The notes under the pieces: generated by a model
What the model was told of the DNA's origin: nothing
The model's database searches: none
Seen by the model: only the letters and a program-made list of their open reading frames with translations
Assembly (NCBI RefSeq): GCF_003841465.1
Contig: NZ_REFZ01000001.1
Span: forward strand, 1-64,000
DNA from: Natrarchaeobius oligotrophus
GTDB taxonomy: Archaea; Halobacteriota; Halobacteria; Halobacteriales; Natrialbaceae
Direction of reading: 5' to 3'
DNA length: 64,000 nucleotides
Position numbers and translations under genes: made by a program
Part shown: piece by piece, positions 1 through 7,145 of the stretch
Position numbering within the stretch: position 1 is the first letter of the stretch
How the letters are laid out: each line of letters begins with the position of its first letter

Positions 1-114
1 TCGCCGCCACCGCTGCTCGACCGGTTGATCGACGACGCACAGAAGATCCACCAGCAACGGCCAGTGTTACAAGAGACGCTCGCTACCGCTACGCAACCGA
101 GGTGTGAGTCTTAG
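1..114 (+). CDS. C-terminal end of an unidentified gene (cut by window edge)
   Basis: A reading frame enters from the left edge and ends at TAG (112-114), leaving 37 residues. The tail reads as an amphipathic helix (DRLIDDAQKIHQQ) followed by a short polar end. I do not recognise the family. It stops exactly where the opposite-strand uspA fragment stops (115-117), and the junction lies in a small inverted repeat, GTCTT-AGCTA-AAGAC (108-122). That abrupt abutment suggests a recombination or insertion boundary, and a transposase C-terminus is possible, but nothing in the residues proves it. Confidence 0.4.
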   Translation, partial: SPPPLLDRLIDDAQKIHQQRPVLQETLATATQPRCES

Positions 115-255
115 CTAAAGACGAATATCGTCATGACTAGGGTCGACGACGTACAGCGCGGTGACGGAAGCGTCCGGGAACGACGCGAGACTGTACTCGA
201 GGCCGGCGGTGGAGTGTTCGGTCCCGTCGGTCGGAACGAGAACGTGTGATGGCAT
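115..255 (-). pseudogene. uspA fragment, N-terminal third of a universal stress protein
   Basis: From the ATG at 255 the frame gives a clear UspA N-terminus: the first beta strand and nucleotide-binding loop (VLVPTDGTEHS), helix 1 (AGLEYSLASFP) and strand 2 (VTALYVVDP). It stops after 46 residues at TAG (115-117). UspA domains are about 140-150 residues, so about two thirds are missing. The missing C-terminal half appears 4.2 kb away at 4481-4706 on the same strand, in an order that cannot come from a simple insertion into one gene. Either the block 115-4706 is a circularly permuted or inserted segment, or these are two independently truncated paralogues. Confidence 0.8.
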
Positions 256-538
256 TGTCTAATCCTCCGTTGTGGTGCGGGAACGCCGACCCCGACGTCC
301 GGTTGCGGGAGCGGCGGCCGCGACGTCCGATACTGCGTTCTACGATGAAGGCAATAAAACGGAACCCCGCCGTACCGGTCACGTTCAGGCACGGGTCGTC
401 TCGAACGGGGTCCAAACGGTCCTCGCTCAGCACGTAACTCGAGTCAACGGCCGAATTTCCGACTCCGCGGGGGTTCTGTCGTGCTCGGTGCCGATTTCGG
501 GAACGCCCTATATGTGCCTTTTCGTCGTACGTCCACGC
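256..538. other. Intergenic region, no gene recognised
   Basis: This 283 bp stretch lies between the divergent uspA fragment and the DUF7522-like gene. Its frames are arginine-rich shadow translations without domain-like composition. The only signal I see is the TATA-like CTATATG near 508-514, about 26 bp before the ATG at 539, consistent with a leaderless haloarchaeal promoter for that gene. Confidence 0.5.
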
Positions 539-1021
539 ATGTCGATGCCCGATAACACCGATGAACTCGCATCGGAACTGGTCAGCGTCTGTCGAACCGC
601 TATCGGCGACGAACTGCGCAGTATCACGTACTTCACCGCTGACGACTACGAGCAGCTGTACCTCCGGGACGATCTGGAACAGGACGCCGACCTCGATCGG
701 TTCGTCGCGAACGAGCGACTCGGGTTCACTTCCCAGCAGACCTACGGTGGCTCCGAACTCGGCGAGTACGAGTTCACGATTCGCGTCTTCGAGTGGGGAT
801 ACGTCACCCGGCTCATCGCGGACGAACGTGGGGTGTTCGTGACGACTGATCCGCTCAACATGAACGGATTCCACGAAGTGGCGACGGCCGTCAAAGCAGT
901 CCTTGAGGAGAGAGACACCATGAATTATAGGCGCAATCGCCGTTCCTCACGGTATGCTAGACGGGAAGATCGCGATTATCACGGGTGGTTCGGCAGGCAT
1001 TGGGAAGGCAATTGCAGCTGA
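539..1021 (+). CDS. DUF7522-like haloarchaeal protein with run-on C-terminus
   Basis: The 160-residue protein starts at ATG 539, 26 bp after a TATA-like CTATATG. Residues 8-125 (ELVSVCRTAIGDELRSITYF, then DDYEQLYLRDDLEQDADL, then YEFTIRVFEWGYVTRLI) match what I know of the small haloarchaeal DUF7522 family, function unknown. Such proteins normally end just after the helix AVKAVLEER. Here about 30 extra arginine-rich residues follow because the frame has no stop until 1021, inside the downstream SDR gene (68 bp overlap). The tail looks like read-through into DNA brought in by recombination. The start at 545 (second Met) is equally possible. Confidence 0.7.
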   Translation: MSMPDNTDELASELVSVCRTAIGDELRSITYFTADDYEQLYLRDDLEQDADLDRFVANERLGFTSQQTYGGSELGEYEFTIRVFEWGYVTRLIADERGVFVTTDPLNMNGFHEVATAVKAVLEERDTMNYRRNRRSSRYARREDRDYHGWFGRHWEGNCS

Positions 1022-1682
1022 GTACGTCGAGAAAGGAGCCGAGGTAGTAATCGCTAGCCGAGGTGAAGAGCGAGGGGTAGAAGTTGCCGAGGAGATCGGC
1101 TGCGAGTTCCGACAGTGTGACGTTTCAGAGTACGACCAGGTCGAGACGCTCGTCGAGGGCGTCGTCGACGAGTACGGTGGACTCGATATCGTGGTGAACA
1201 GTGCCGGTATCGGTAGCGAGGCGGCACTCGGAGAGATGTCCCTCGAAGAGTGGCGCAAAGTCATCGACGTCAACCTCGACGGCGTGATGCACACCTCGAA
1301 AGCAGCGTTGCCTCACCTCCTCGAATCCGAGGGGTGTATAATCAATATCGAATCGATTTACGGACTCCGGGGCGGGAAGGGCGCAGCCGCGTACTCCGCA
1401 TCGAAAGGCGGTATCGTCAATTTCACACAGCAGGTCGCCGTCGATTACGCCACGGAGGGCGTCCGAGTCAACGGCATCTGTCCCGGGTTCGTCCGAACGC
1501 CGATGACCGAGGACCTGCTCGAAGACGAGCGGTTCTACGAATTCGTCCGGACGAGGACGCCAATGGATCGGGCCGCCGAACCGGAGGAGATCGCCCCGCT
1601 CGCGGCGTTTCTCGCCTCCGACGGAGCCTCGTACATCACCGGAGCGAACATTCCGGTCGACGGCGGGTGGACCGCTTTCTGA
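954..1682 (+). CDS. SDR family oxidoreductase (FabG-like)
   Basis: A 242-residue short-chain dehydrogenase/reductase with all classical motifs: the Rossmann glycine motif TGGSAGIGKA (residues 11-20), NSAG in place of NNAG, the catalytic Tyr/Lys in YSASKGG, and PG after beta-6 (CPGFVRTPM). It probably reduces or oxidises a hydroxyl/ketone with NAD(P)(H); the substrate is not predictable. The ATG at 954 is preceded by GAATTATAGG about 28 bp upstream, a TATA-like element, so it likely has its own leaderless promoter inside the tail of the preceding gene. It lies in the block bounded by the two uspA fragments. Confidence 0.9.
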   Translation: MLDGKIAIITGGSAGIGKAIAAEYVEKGAEVVIASRGEERGVEVAEEIGCEFRQCDVSEYDQVETLVEGVVDEYGGLDIVVNSAGIGSEAALGEMSLEEWRKVIDVNLDGVMHTSKAALPHLLESEGCIINIESIYGLRGGKGAAAYSASKGGIVNFTQQVAVDYATEGVRVNGICPGFVRTPMTEDLLEDERFYEFVRTRTPMDRAAEPEEIAPLAAFLASDGASYITGANIPVDGGWTAF

Positions 1683-1918
1683 GTTCGTCACTCTTCAGTC
1701 GCGTCGATTAGCGCGAAGAGGGAGTCGTAGTCCTCCGGGAGCGCATTGCGAACCTTTCTACGGGGTATCGCCCACGGGTAATCCCGAGGCGGACCTGAAG
1801 TCCCACGTACACTTATTAGTCGGCCACCGTTCTATGAGCGCGAGGCGACTGTAGCGGCTCCCAAGGCGGTCTCCAGTGTCGAAGTATGTGTGCGCAAATC
1901 GAAGAACCCGCGATTTAA
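1683..1918. other. Intergenic region with broken ABC ATPase start
   Basis: Between the SDR and the ABC ATPase there is a TATA-like TTATTAG near 1813-1819. An ATG at 1886 opens a 10-codon frame in phase with the ATPase, but it ends at TAA (1916-1918) directly before the first ATPase codons. No other gene is visible. Confidence 0.5.
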
Positions 1919-2809
1919 TCGGACCAAGAACCGGCGGTTCTCAAGCTCGAGGACCTGACCAAACGGTACGGGGAGACCGTCGCGAACGACGACGTCAGCT
2001 TCGCGGTCGAGACCGGCGAGATTTTCGGCTACCTCGGCCCTAACGGGGCGGGAAAGACGACGACCATTCGACTGTTGCTCGGACTCATCAAGCCGACGTC
2101 GGGAACGGCGGAAGTACTCGGTGCTGACATCCGCGACCGGAGAGCGCTCACCGAAGTGAAGGCCGATATCGGATACCTTCCGGACACGCTCGGATTCGAC
2201 GACCGACTAACCGGGAACGAGGCGCTCGATCACTTCGCCCGAATGCGCGGCGACGAGCGCCGGGAGGAGCTGCTGGAGCTGTTTCATCCGCCCCTCGAGA
2301 AGCCGATCGAGACCTACTCCTCCGGGAACAGACGGATGCTGGGAATCGTCCAGGCGTTCATGCACGATCCGGACCTCGTGATCATGGACGAGCCGACGTC
2401 GGGTCTGGACCCGCTCAAGCAGGACCGACTCCACAAGTTCCTCGAGGAGGAACGCGACGCGGGAACGACCGTGTTCTTCTCGTCGCACGTCCTCAGCGAA
2501 GTCCAGCGCGTCTGTGACCGCGTCGGCATCATACGGGACGGAGAACTCGTCGCCCTGGAGGATATCGAGTCGCTGCTCGAACGTAGCGGCAAGCAGGTGT
2601 GGGTCCACCTCGCGGAGCCTGTCGACGAAGCGGAGTTCCTCACCGACCAGATGATCGACGTCGAGGTCGTCGACAATTCGGTCCAGTTCACCTACACCGG
2701 CGACTACAACGCGCTGCTTGAACACCTCGTCCGGTACGACGTCCAGAACCTCGACATCGCCAACCCGCAACTGGACGACGTCTTCAAGCACTACTACGGC
2801 GAGGGCTGA
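1919..2809 (+). CDS. ABC transporter ATP-binding protein with missing start (in-frame TAA)
   Basis: The frame from 1919 encodes a complete ABC ATPase: Walker A GPNGAGKTT, a signature-like YSSGNRRMLG in place of LSGGQ, Walker B LVIMDEPTSGLDP and the switch histidine FFSSHVLSE, about 296 residues. It would energise the two permeases that follow. No ATG, GTG or TTG lies between the TAA at 1916-1918 and a TTG at 2075, and that TTG is already past Walker A. Upstream of the TAA the same frame continues back to ATG 1886 (MCAQIEEPAI), so the simplest reading is a nonsense mutation at codon 11. Sequencing error, a non-canonical start, or a dead transporter are the alternatives. Coordinates mark the intact homologous part. 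Confidence 0.75.
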   Translation, partial: SDQEPAVLKLEDLTKRYGETVANDDVSFAVETGEIFGYLGPNGAGKTTTIRLLLGLIKPTSGTAEVLGADIRDRRALTEVKADIGYLPDTLGFDDRLTGNEALDHFARMRGDERREELLELFHPPLEKPIETYSSGNRRMLGIVQAFMHDPDLVIMDEPTSGLDPLKQDRLHKFLEEERDAGTTVFFSSHVLSEVQRVCDRVGIIRDGELVALEDIESLLERSGKQVWVHLAEPVDEAEFLTDQMIDVEVVDNSVQFTYTGDYNALLEHLVRYDVQNLDIANPQLDDVFKHYYGEG

Positions 2810-2817
2810 TCCGATCG

Positions 2818-3600
2818 ATGACGGCCATCCTCCGACTCGAGTCGGCGAAGCACCTTCGCGGCGCGGTTGCCCTCACCGGCGCGTTCGCGCTGCTCGCCGC
2901 CTTCCTCCTCTCCGTGTTTCCCTCTCTGGCGGACGAGGCCGAGCTGCTCGAGGAGGCGTATCCGGAACTGATGGTGGTGATGTTCGGCTTCGAGGCGATC
3001 CACACGCTCGAGGGATTCCTGGCCTCGTACGTTTACGCCGTCCTGTGGGAGGTGTTCGTCGGAATCTACTTCGCGTACCTCGGGGCGGGAACGATCGCGA
3101 GAGACGTTCGCGAGCGCCGGATGGACCTCACGCTCTCGAACCCCGTCTCGCGGGAGTCAGTCGTCCTCCAGAAGATCGCCGCGCTCTGGGTCCCCCTCGT
3201 CGTCTTGAGCGTCGGGCTCTTCGCCGTCCTGTATGCCGGTTCGGTCGTTCTCGACGAGACGATTGACCCCCTCGTCCTGACGATGGCCCACGTGCTCTCG
3301 ACCCCCTACCTGCTCGTCTGTGCCGGTATCGGGGTCGTGCTGTCGGTAGCGCTCGATCGACCCGAGAGCGCACAGACCGGCGCGATCGGCGCCGTCTTCC
3401 TCCTCTGGCTGGTGGACGGGCTCGCCGAGATGAACGAGGACCTCGAGTGGGTCGGCGCGCTGACCCCGAGTCGATACTTCGATCCGACGGCGATCTTCGT
3501 CCACGAGGAGTATACGCTCGTGGACGCGACGATCCTCCTGGTCACGTTCCTCGCCCTTCTCGCCGTCGCGACGATCGCGTTCGTTCGCAGGGGCATCTAA
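2818..3600 (+). CDS. ABC-2 type transporter permease, copy 1
   Basis: A 260-residue membrane protein with about six hydrophobic spans, starting with a short cytoplasmic helix (TAILRLESAK). The conserved cytoplasmic segment GAGTIARDVRERRMDLTLSN followed by SRE is typical of ABC-2 permeases whose loops contact the ATPase. It starts 8 bp after the ATPase stop and ends 2 bp before the second permease, so the three genes form one transcription unit. It is strongly similar along its whole length to the next gene, so the pair is a tandem duplication likely to act as a heterodimeric channel. The substrate is unknown. Confidence 0.85.
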   Translation: MTAILRLESAKHLRGAVALTGAFALLAAFLLSVFPSLADEAELLEEAYPELMVVMFGFEAIHTLEGFLASYVYAVLWEVFVGIYFAYLGAGTIARDVRERRMDLTLSNPVSRESVVLQKIAALWVPLVVLSVGLFAVLYAGSVVLDETIDPLVLTMAHVLSTPYLLVCAGIGVVLSVALDRPESAQTGAIGAVFLLWLVDGLAEMNEDLEWVGALTPSRYFDPTAIFVHEEYTLVDATILLVTFLALLAVATIAFVRRGI

Positions 3601-3602
3601 CC

Positions 3603-4409
3603 ATGATCGGAACAAACGACACCTCGAAGACGGCCATCCTGCGACTGGAGTCTCGAAAACTGGTCCGGAGCTCCCTCGTCCTGACGGGGGCGTTCGCCCT
3701 GCTGTCGGCATTTTACTACTCGATCTTCCCCGGATTCGCCGAGGACGCGGAGGAACTCGTGGAGGCGTTCCCGGAGTACATGTTCGAGTTCTTCGGGCTC
3801 GACGAACTGCACACGATCGAGGGGTTCATCGCCGCCGAAATCTACGCCTTCTTCTGGGTCGTCCTCCTTGGCGTCTACTTCGCGTACCTCGGGGCTGGAA
3901 CGATCGCGAAGGACGTTCGCGAGCGCCGGATGGACCTCACACTTTCCAACCCGATCTCGCGCGAATCGGTGTTGCTCCAGAAGGTCGCCGCACTCTGGGT
4001 CCCCCTCGTCGTGCTGAACGTCGCCATTCCGGTGATCGTCTTCGTCGGTTCGGTTGCGATCGACGAGACGATGAATCCCGTCGCGATCACGATGGTACAC
4101 GTCCTCTCGATCCCGTACTTGCTGGTCTGTGCCGGCATCGGGCTACTGTGTTCCGTCCTGCTCGATCGCGCACGGACCGCCAGACTCCTCGCGCTGGGCG
4201 CGGTCATCTTCCTCTGGCTGGTCGACAGTTTTTCCAGACTGGACGAGGATGTCGAGTGGATCGGCGCGCTGACTCCGAGTCGGTACTTCGACGAGACGGC
4301 GATCCTCGTCCATGAGGAGTACGCGTTCCTCGACGCCGGGGTTCTGCTGGCGGCCTTTATCGCTCTGGTGGCCGTCGCCACCGTCGTCTTCGTCCGCAGA
4401 GATATCTGA
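3603..4409 (+). CDS. ABC-2 type transporter permease, copy 2
   Basis: A 268-residue paralogue of the preceding permease. Shared blocks include TAILRLES, LTGAFALL, YFAYLGAGTIA.DVRERRMD, KVAALWVPLVVL, PYLLVCAGIG and ALTPSRYFD. It has a nine-residue N-terminal extension (MIGTNDTSK) relative to copy 1. The start at 3603 follows the previous stop by 2 bp, implying translational coupling. Divergence is highest in the first extracellular loop, as expected if the two copies form different halves of one pore. Confidence 0.85.
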   Translation: MIGTNDTSKTAILRLESRKLVRSSLVLTGAFALLSAFYYSIFPGFAEDAEELVEAFPEYMFEFFGLDELHTIEGFIAAEIYAFFWVVLLGVYFAYLGAGTIAKDVRERRMDLTLSNPISRESVLLQKVAALWVPLVVLNVAIPVIVFVGSVAIDETMNPVAITMVHVLSIPYLLVCAGIGLLCSVLLDRARTARLLALGAVIFLWLVDSFSRLDEDVEWIGALTPSRYFDETAILVHEEYAFLDAGVLLAAFIALVAVATVVFVRRDI

Positions 4410-4480
4410 ACGCCCGTCGCGGAATTAGACGGTCTGAACGGAGGCCGGCGGTTTTCGGGTCGGGACCCCCGGAAACCCAG

Positions 4481-4706
4481 TTATCGGACGATCGTCACCG
4501 AGACGGGCGACCGACGGGTCACCGTCTCCGCGACGCTTCCGAGAAGCACCCGACTCGCCCCGGACCGGCCGTGACTGTCCATCACGATGTGGTCGACGTC
4601 GAGGTCCTCGGCGTACACGACGATCGAGTTGGCGACCTGCCCGATGGTAACGTCCGTGTCGATCTCGACTCCCTGCTCCCCGGCCGCCTCCCGGGGCCGG
4701 GGGTGC
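4481..4706 (-). pseudogene. uspA fragment, C-terminal half of a universal stress protein
   Basis: The minus-strand frame ending at TAA 4481-4483 encodes a UspA C-terminus: REAAGEQGVEIDTDV, then GQVANSIVVYAEDLDVDHIV, then MDSHGRSGASRVLLGSVAET and VTRRSPVSVTIVR. The ATP-binding UspA signature G-x2-G-x9-G(S/T) is visible as GRSGASRVLLGS. There is no start codon; homology ends near 4706, where composition turns AT-rich. This half complements the N-terminal piece at 115-255, with roughly 30 middle residues absent from both. Here the last base before the AT-rich insert is the truncated 5' side. Confidence 0.8.
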
Positions 4707-4787
4707 GCTCTCGAAACAATCGAGGTTAACGACCATGCTTATGATTATACGCACATACCTTTATTCTTGGAATTAGTTGATTAGTAT

Positions 4788-4988
4788 ATGTCAGAACCAG
4801 CCACACTCCGGTTACACGATCGTCGAGCGTTCCGCCGCGCTCTCACTCGATTAGAGTTAGAACATGACGAACTTTGGGAAGCCCGTATGACCGATATCCA
4901 TACGGCTATTATCCGGGTTGCGATTGAGAACCCGAATCTATTGCTCCAGAAGGTCGAGGAAGTGCAGCGGGAACAAGTTACTAGCTAA
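4788..4988 (+). CDS. Small hypothetical protein of an AT-rich insert
   Basis: A 66-residue, mostly helical, charged protein (ATLRLHDRRAFRRALTRLEL, later IHTAIIRVAIENPNLLLQKV). The upstream region is AT-rich with TATA-like stretches. It ends just before a second, overlapping piece of similar character at about 5007-5090 (CRALICAIVEHPELLVNAY), which seems to be a decayed paralogue of the same C-terminal motif. Proteins with an A(I)xxAIE(N/H)PxLL segment occur in mobile haloarchaeal regions, but I cannot assign a function. It is convergent with the integrase at 5100-6437. Confidence 0.6.
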   Translation: MSEPATLRLHDRRAFRRALTRLELEHDELWEARMTDIHTAIIRVAIENPNLLLQKVEEVQREQVTS

Positions 4989-5099
4989 CCACGGCGGGCA
5001 CAGGATCTCTCTATTTGCCGTGCTCTCATCTGCGCCATCGTGGAGCACCCGGAGTTGCTGGTCAACGCGTACACGACACTGAGATCAGGTTATATAGAG

Positions 5100-6437
5100 T
5101 TACTTGTACATGGGTAGGACGACGTCTGTTGCCCATTCCTCGTCGGTTAATCCCCGCGCAATGTCGGTCTCTAATCTGATTGAGTCTTCATACATCGCGT
5201 TTTCTATCTCTTCTCGAACGGATTCCGGTAGCATGTCATAGTCGTCGTATATCAGGTGCGGTTGTTCTCGCAGATGGTGGATGATTGGGTCATCCGGCCC
5301 GAGTATTTCGATGCTGTATTCTAACCAGTGGGGTTCCCTGTAGAATTTTAGTTGGGCTTGACACCGGGGGCATTGCGACCATTGGAGCCAGTCGTCGATG
5401 GTGTAGTTGCACCGGGGACAGTTGTCTAACATTGGTTCGCGGAGTTCGGTATCCTCGACGTCGAGTCCCATTTTCTTCGCCATCTCCGCGTGCCGGTCTT
5501 CGTCGTCAGTGTGGTCGTAGATATCAAACTGCTCGCTGTTCGGCCCCCAGTTCATATGGTCTGCGATCTGCCGGTCGGAGTAGCCTTCGAGGCGCATCTG
5601 CGTGACGCGCGAGTGTCTGAAGTTGTGTGGGTTTGCTTTCTCCTCCGGGATGTTGCTGTCCGCGACGAGGCGTTTCAATCGGCGTCGGAAGAACGAAGGG
5701 ATGAGGGAATTGTCGCCTCCCGCTTGGTAGTGGTCTCGCGTCACGCAGAAGAATGGTGCGTCGGGGTTTTCGGGGTCGGGATGCTCCCGGTTGATGTAAT
5801 TCTCCAGAAACACCTCTGAGGGTTTGACGATGACTTCGTGATCGTGCGCACCTTTCAGCCCTTTCGCTTCTTCGTTGAATTTGATGAGTGTTGAACCGCC
5901 CGGCCCCTCACCGAATCGGACGTCTTTCACACGGAGTGATAGCACCGCACTGAGTCGGGCACCCGTCTCGTACAACAGGTATATCATCGCGCGGTCACGG
6001 TCCATCCGTGCGCATTCGGTGAGCAGTTCCTTGATTTCCTCGGCACTCAGGGTATCTTCCTTTTTGATTTTCTTCTGGTCCACTTTGGTGAATTCGATTT
6101 CGTCCGCGTCATTGTTGCGTCCGGAATGTCTGTAGAACTGCCGGACCGATTTCTCGTAATTTCGCTGGGTCCCATCGGACCATCCACGTTCATTTGAGAT
6201 GTCGATAATGAGTTCGTCCATCTCGATTCCGTTATGTTCGAGGAGTGATTTCTCGGCGTGTTCCGATAGTATCCGGAGGCAGGATATGTGGTTGATGAGC
6301 GTGGAGGTTTGCTTGTTCTTCACCCGCTTAATGTAGTCTTCTATCGCGTCTATGTCGTCATTGCAGTCGAGTTCCTTCACCTTTTTACGCTGATTCCGGA
6401 GTTGGGCCTTGAAGTTCTGAGGGTCGTCGATTGGCAT
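5100..6437 (-). CDS. Tyrosine recombinase / site-specific integrase with C-terminal zinc ribbon
   Basis: A 445-residue phage-integrase-type recombinase. An N-terminal SAM-like core-binding region (residues 10-125) precedes the catalytic domain. Its residues are visible as Arg in LLYETGARLSAVLSL, the HxxR box in HNFRHSRVTQ, the downstream His in IADHMNWG and the probable nucleophile Tyr in FDIYDHT. After the catalytic domain comes a zinc ribbon with CPRC (NCPRCNY) and CPRC (SQCPRCQAQ), common in archaeal integrases and transfer elements. Base composition is clearly lower in GC than in its neighbours, indicating recent transfer. No tRNA or obvious attachment repeat is next to it. Confidence 0.92.
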   Translation of the reverse strand: MPIDDPQNFKAQLRNQRKKVKELDCNDDIDAIEDYIKRVKNKQTSTLINHISCLRILSEHAEKSLLEHNGIEMDELIIDISNERGWSDGTQRNYEKSVRQFYRHSGRNNDADEIEFTKVDQKKIKKEDTLSAEEIKELLTECARMDRDRAMIYLLYETGARLSAVLSLRVKDVRFGEGPGGSTLIKFNEEAKGLKGAHDHEVIVKPSEVFLENYINREHPDPENPDAPFFCVTRDHYQAGGDNSLIPSFFRRRLKRLVADSNIPEEKANPHNFRHSRVTQMRLEGYSDRQIADHMNWGPNSEQFDIYDHTDDEDRHAEMAKKMGLDVEDTELREPMLDNCPRCNYTIDDWLQWSQCPRCQAQLKFYREPHWLEYSIEILGPDDPIIHHLREQPHLIYDDYDMLPESVREEIENAMYEDSIRLETDIARGLTDEEWATDVVLPMYK

Positions 6438-6562
6438 TTTCGTTGTCTGAAGTCCGCTCTAAAGTTTGGCGACTTACAATAGCGCCTTCACATATTCAGG
6501 ATTCGATACCACTCACGTCAAATGGGATTCGATACTTGTGATATCTCATCCGCCCGGGACTA

Positions 6563-6631
6563 TTCTGCGACGAACAGCTCCGTGAGTGCGAAATATGTTC
6601 TGCGGCGAACAGCTCCGTGAGTCCCAAATAT
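6563..6631. repeat. Two tandem copies of a 34 bp direct repeat
   Basis: The sequence TTCTGCG(A/G)CGAACAGCTC followed by CGTGAGT(GCG/CCC)AAATAT occurs at 6563-6596 and 6598-6631, a 35 bp period with three mismatches. It sits between the integrase (start at 6437) and the 3' end of the next small gene (6634). The position at the edge of the AT-rich insert fits a recombinase arm-binding site or an attachment-site duplication, but I found no third copy at the other edge. Confidence 0.6.
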
Positions 6632-6633
6632 CG

Positions 6634-6831
6634 TCACGGATCGACCTCTCTCCTCTCTGGAAGCTCCTCGAGTCGGCGGTGGTATTCCGCTCTCATCACC
6701 TGGACGGTGAGTAGTGCCGGGAAAAGCAGTAGCGGCCACGTCCAGGCGGGCATCGCGTACACGAGCAGCGTACACTGAACGGCAAAGAGCATGAGGAGAA
6801 CGTCCTTGTCTCTCTCAGAACTCGCGGACAT
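6634..6831 (-). CDS. Small two-span membrane protein
   Basis: A 65-residue protein with two hydrophobic helices (VLLMLFAVQCTLLVYAMP and WPLLLFPALLTVQVM) and a short charged C-terminal tail (RRLEELPERREVDP). Composition and topology look like a genuine haloarchaeal small membrane protein rather than a shadow frame. An AT-rich block at about 6836-6890 precedes its ATG at 6831 and could hold its promoter. Its function is unknown. Confidence 0.6.
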   Translation of the reverse strand: MSASSERDKDVLLMLFAVQCTLLVYAMPAWTWPLLLFPALLTVQVMRAEYHRRLEELPERREVDP

Positions 6832-7145
6832 ATTGCTGCCTTTTCACACGTACGCTATATAATTGTAGTATCTGAGTCAATACAGTACGGAAGGTACACA
6901 CATTGCCGGACCCTCCGGCCGTGTGGGTCTGGTCGCCGGGAGGGGCAGTGTCGAACGCGACTCGCTGGACCGCACCAGTTCGACCGGGGGCAGTCGAAAC
7001 TCGAGGGAGCGGACGCTGGATGACGGCTCGGTCGCGCGACATCCGCAATCGTCCCGTATTTCCCACTCGAGCACATCCGGAAAGGAGACAATATTGCCGA
7101 ATCCTCGGACGTGGTTCGATAGTCGACGGGACGACGGGTCGCCGG
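6832..7145. other. Intergenic region, no gene recognised
   Basis: The 314 bp between the small membrane protein and the 3' end of the YeiH-type gene contain no convincing coding frame. Two imperfectly related stretches occur near 6900-6925 (CACATTGCCGGACCCTC) and 7088-7110 (CAATATTGCCGAATCCTC), possibly a diverged duplication. The AT-rich part next to 6832 may be the promoter of the small membrane protein. Confidence 0.4.
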
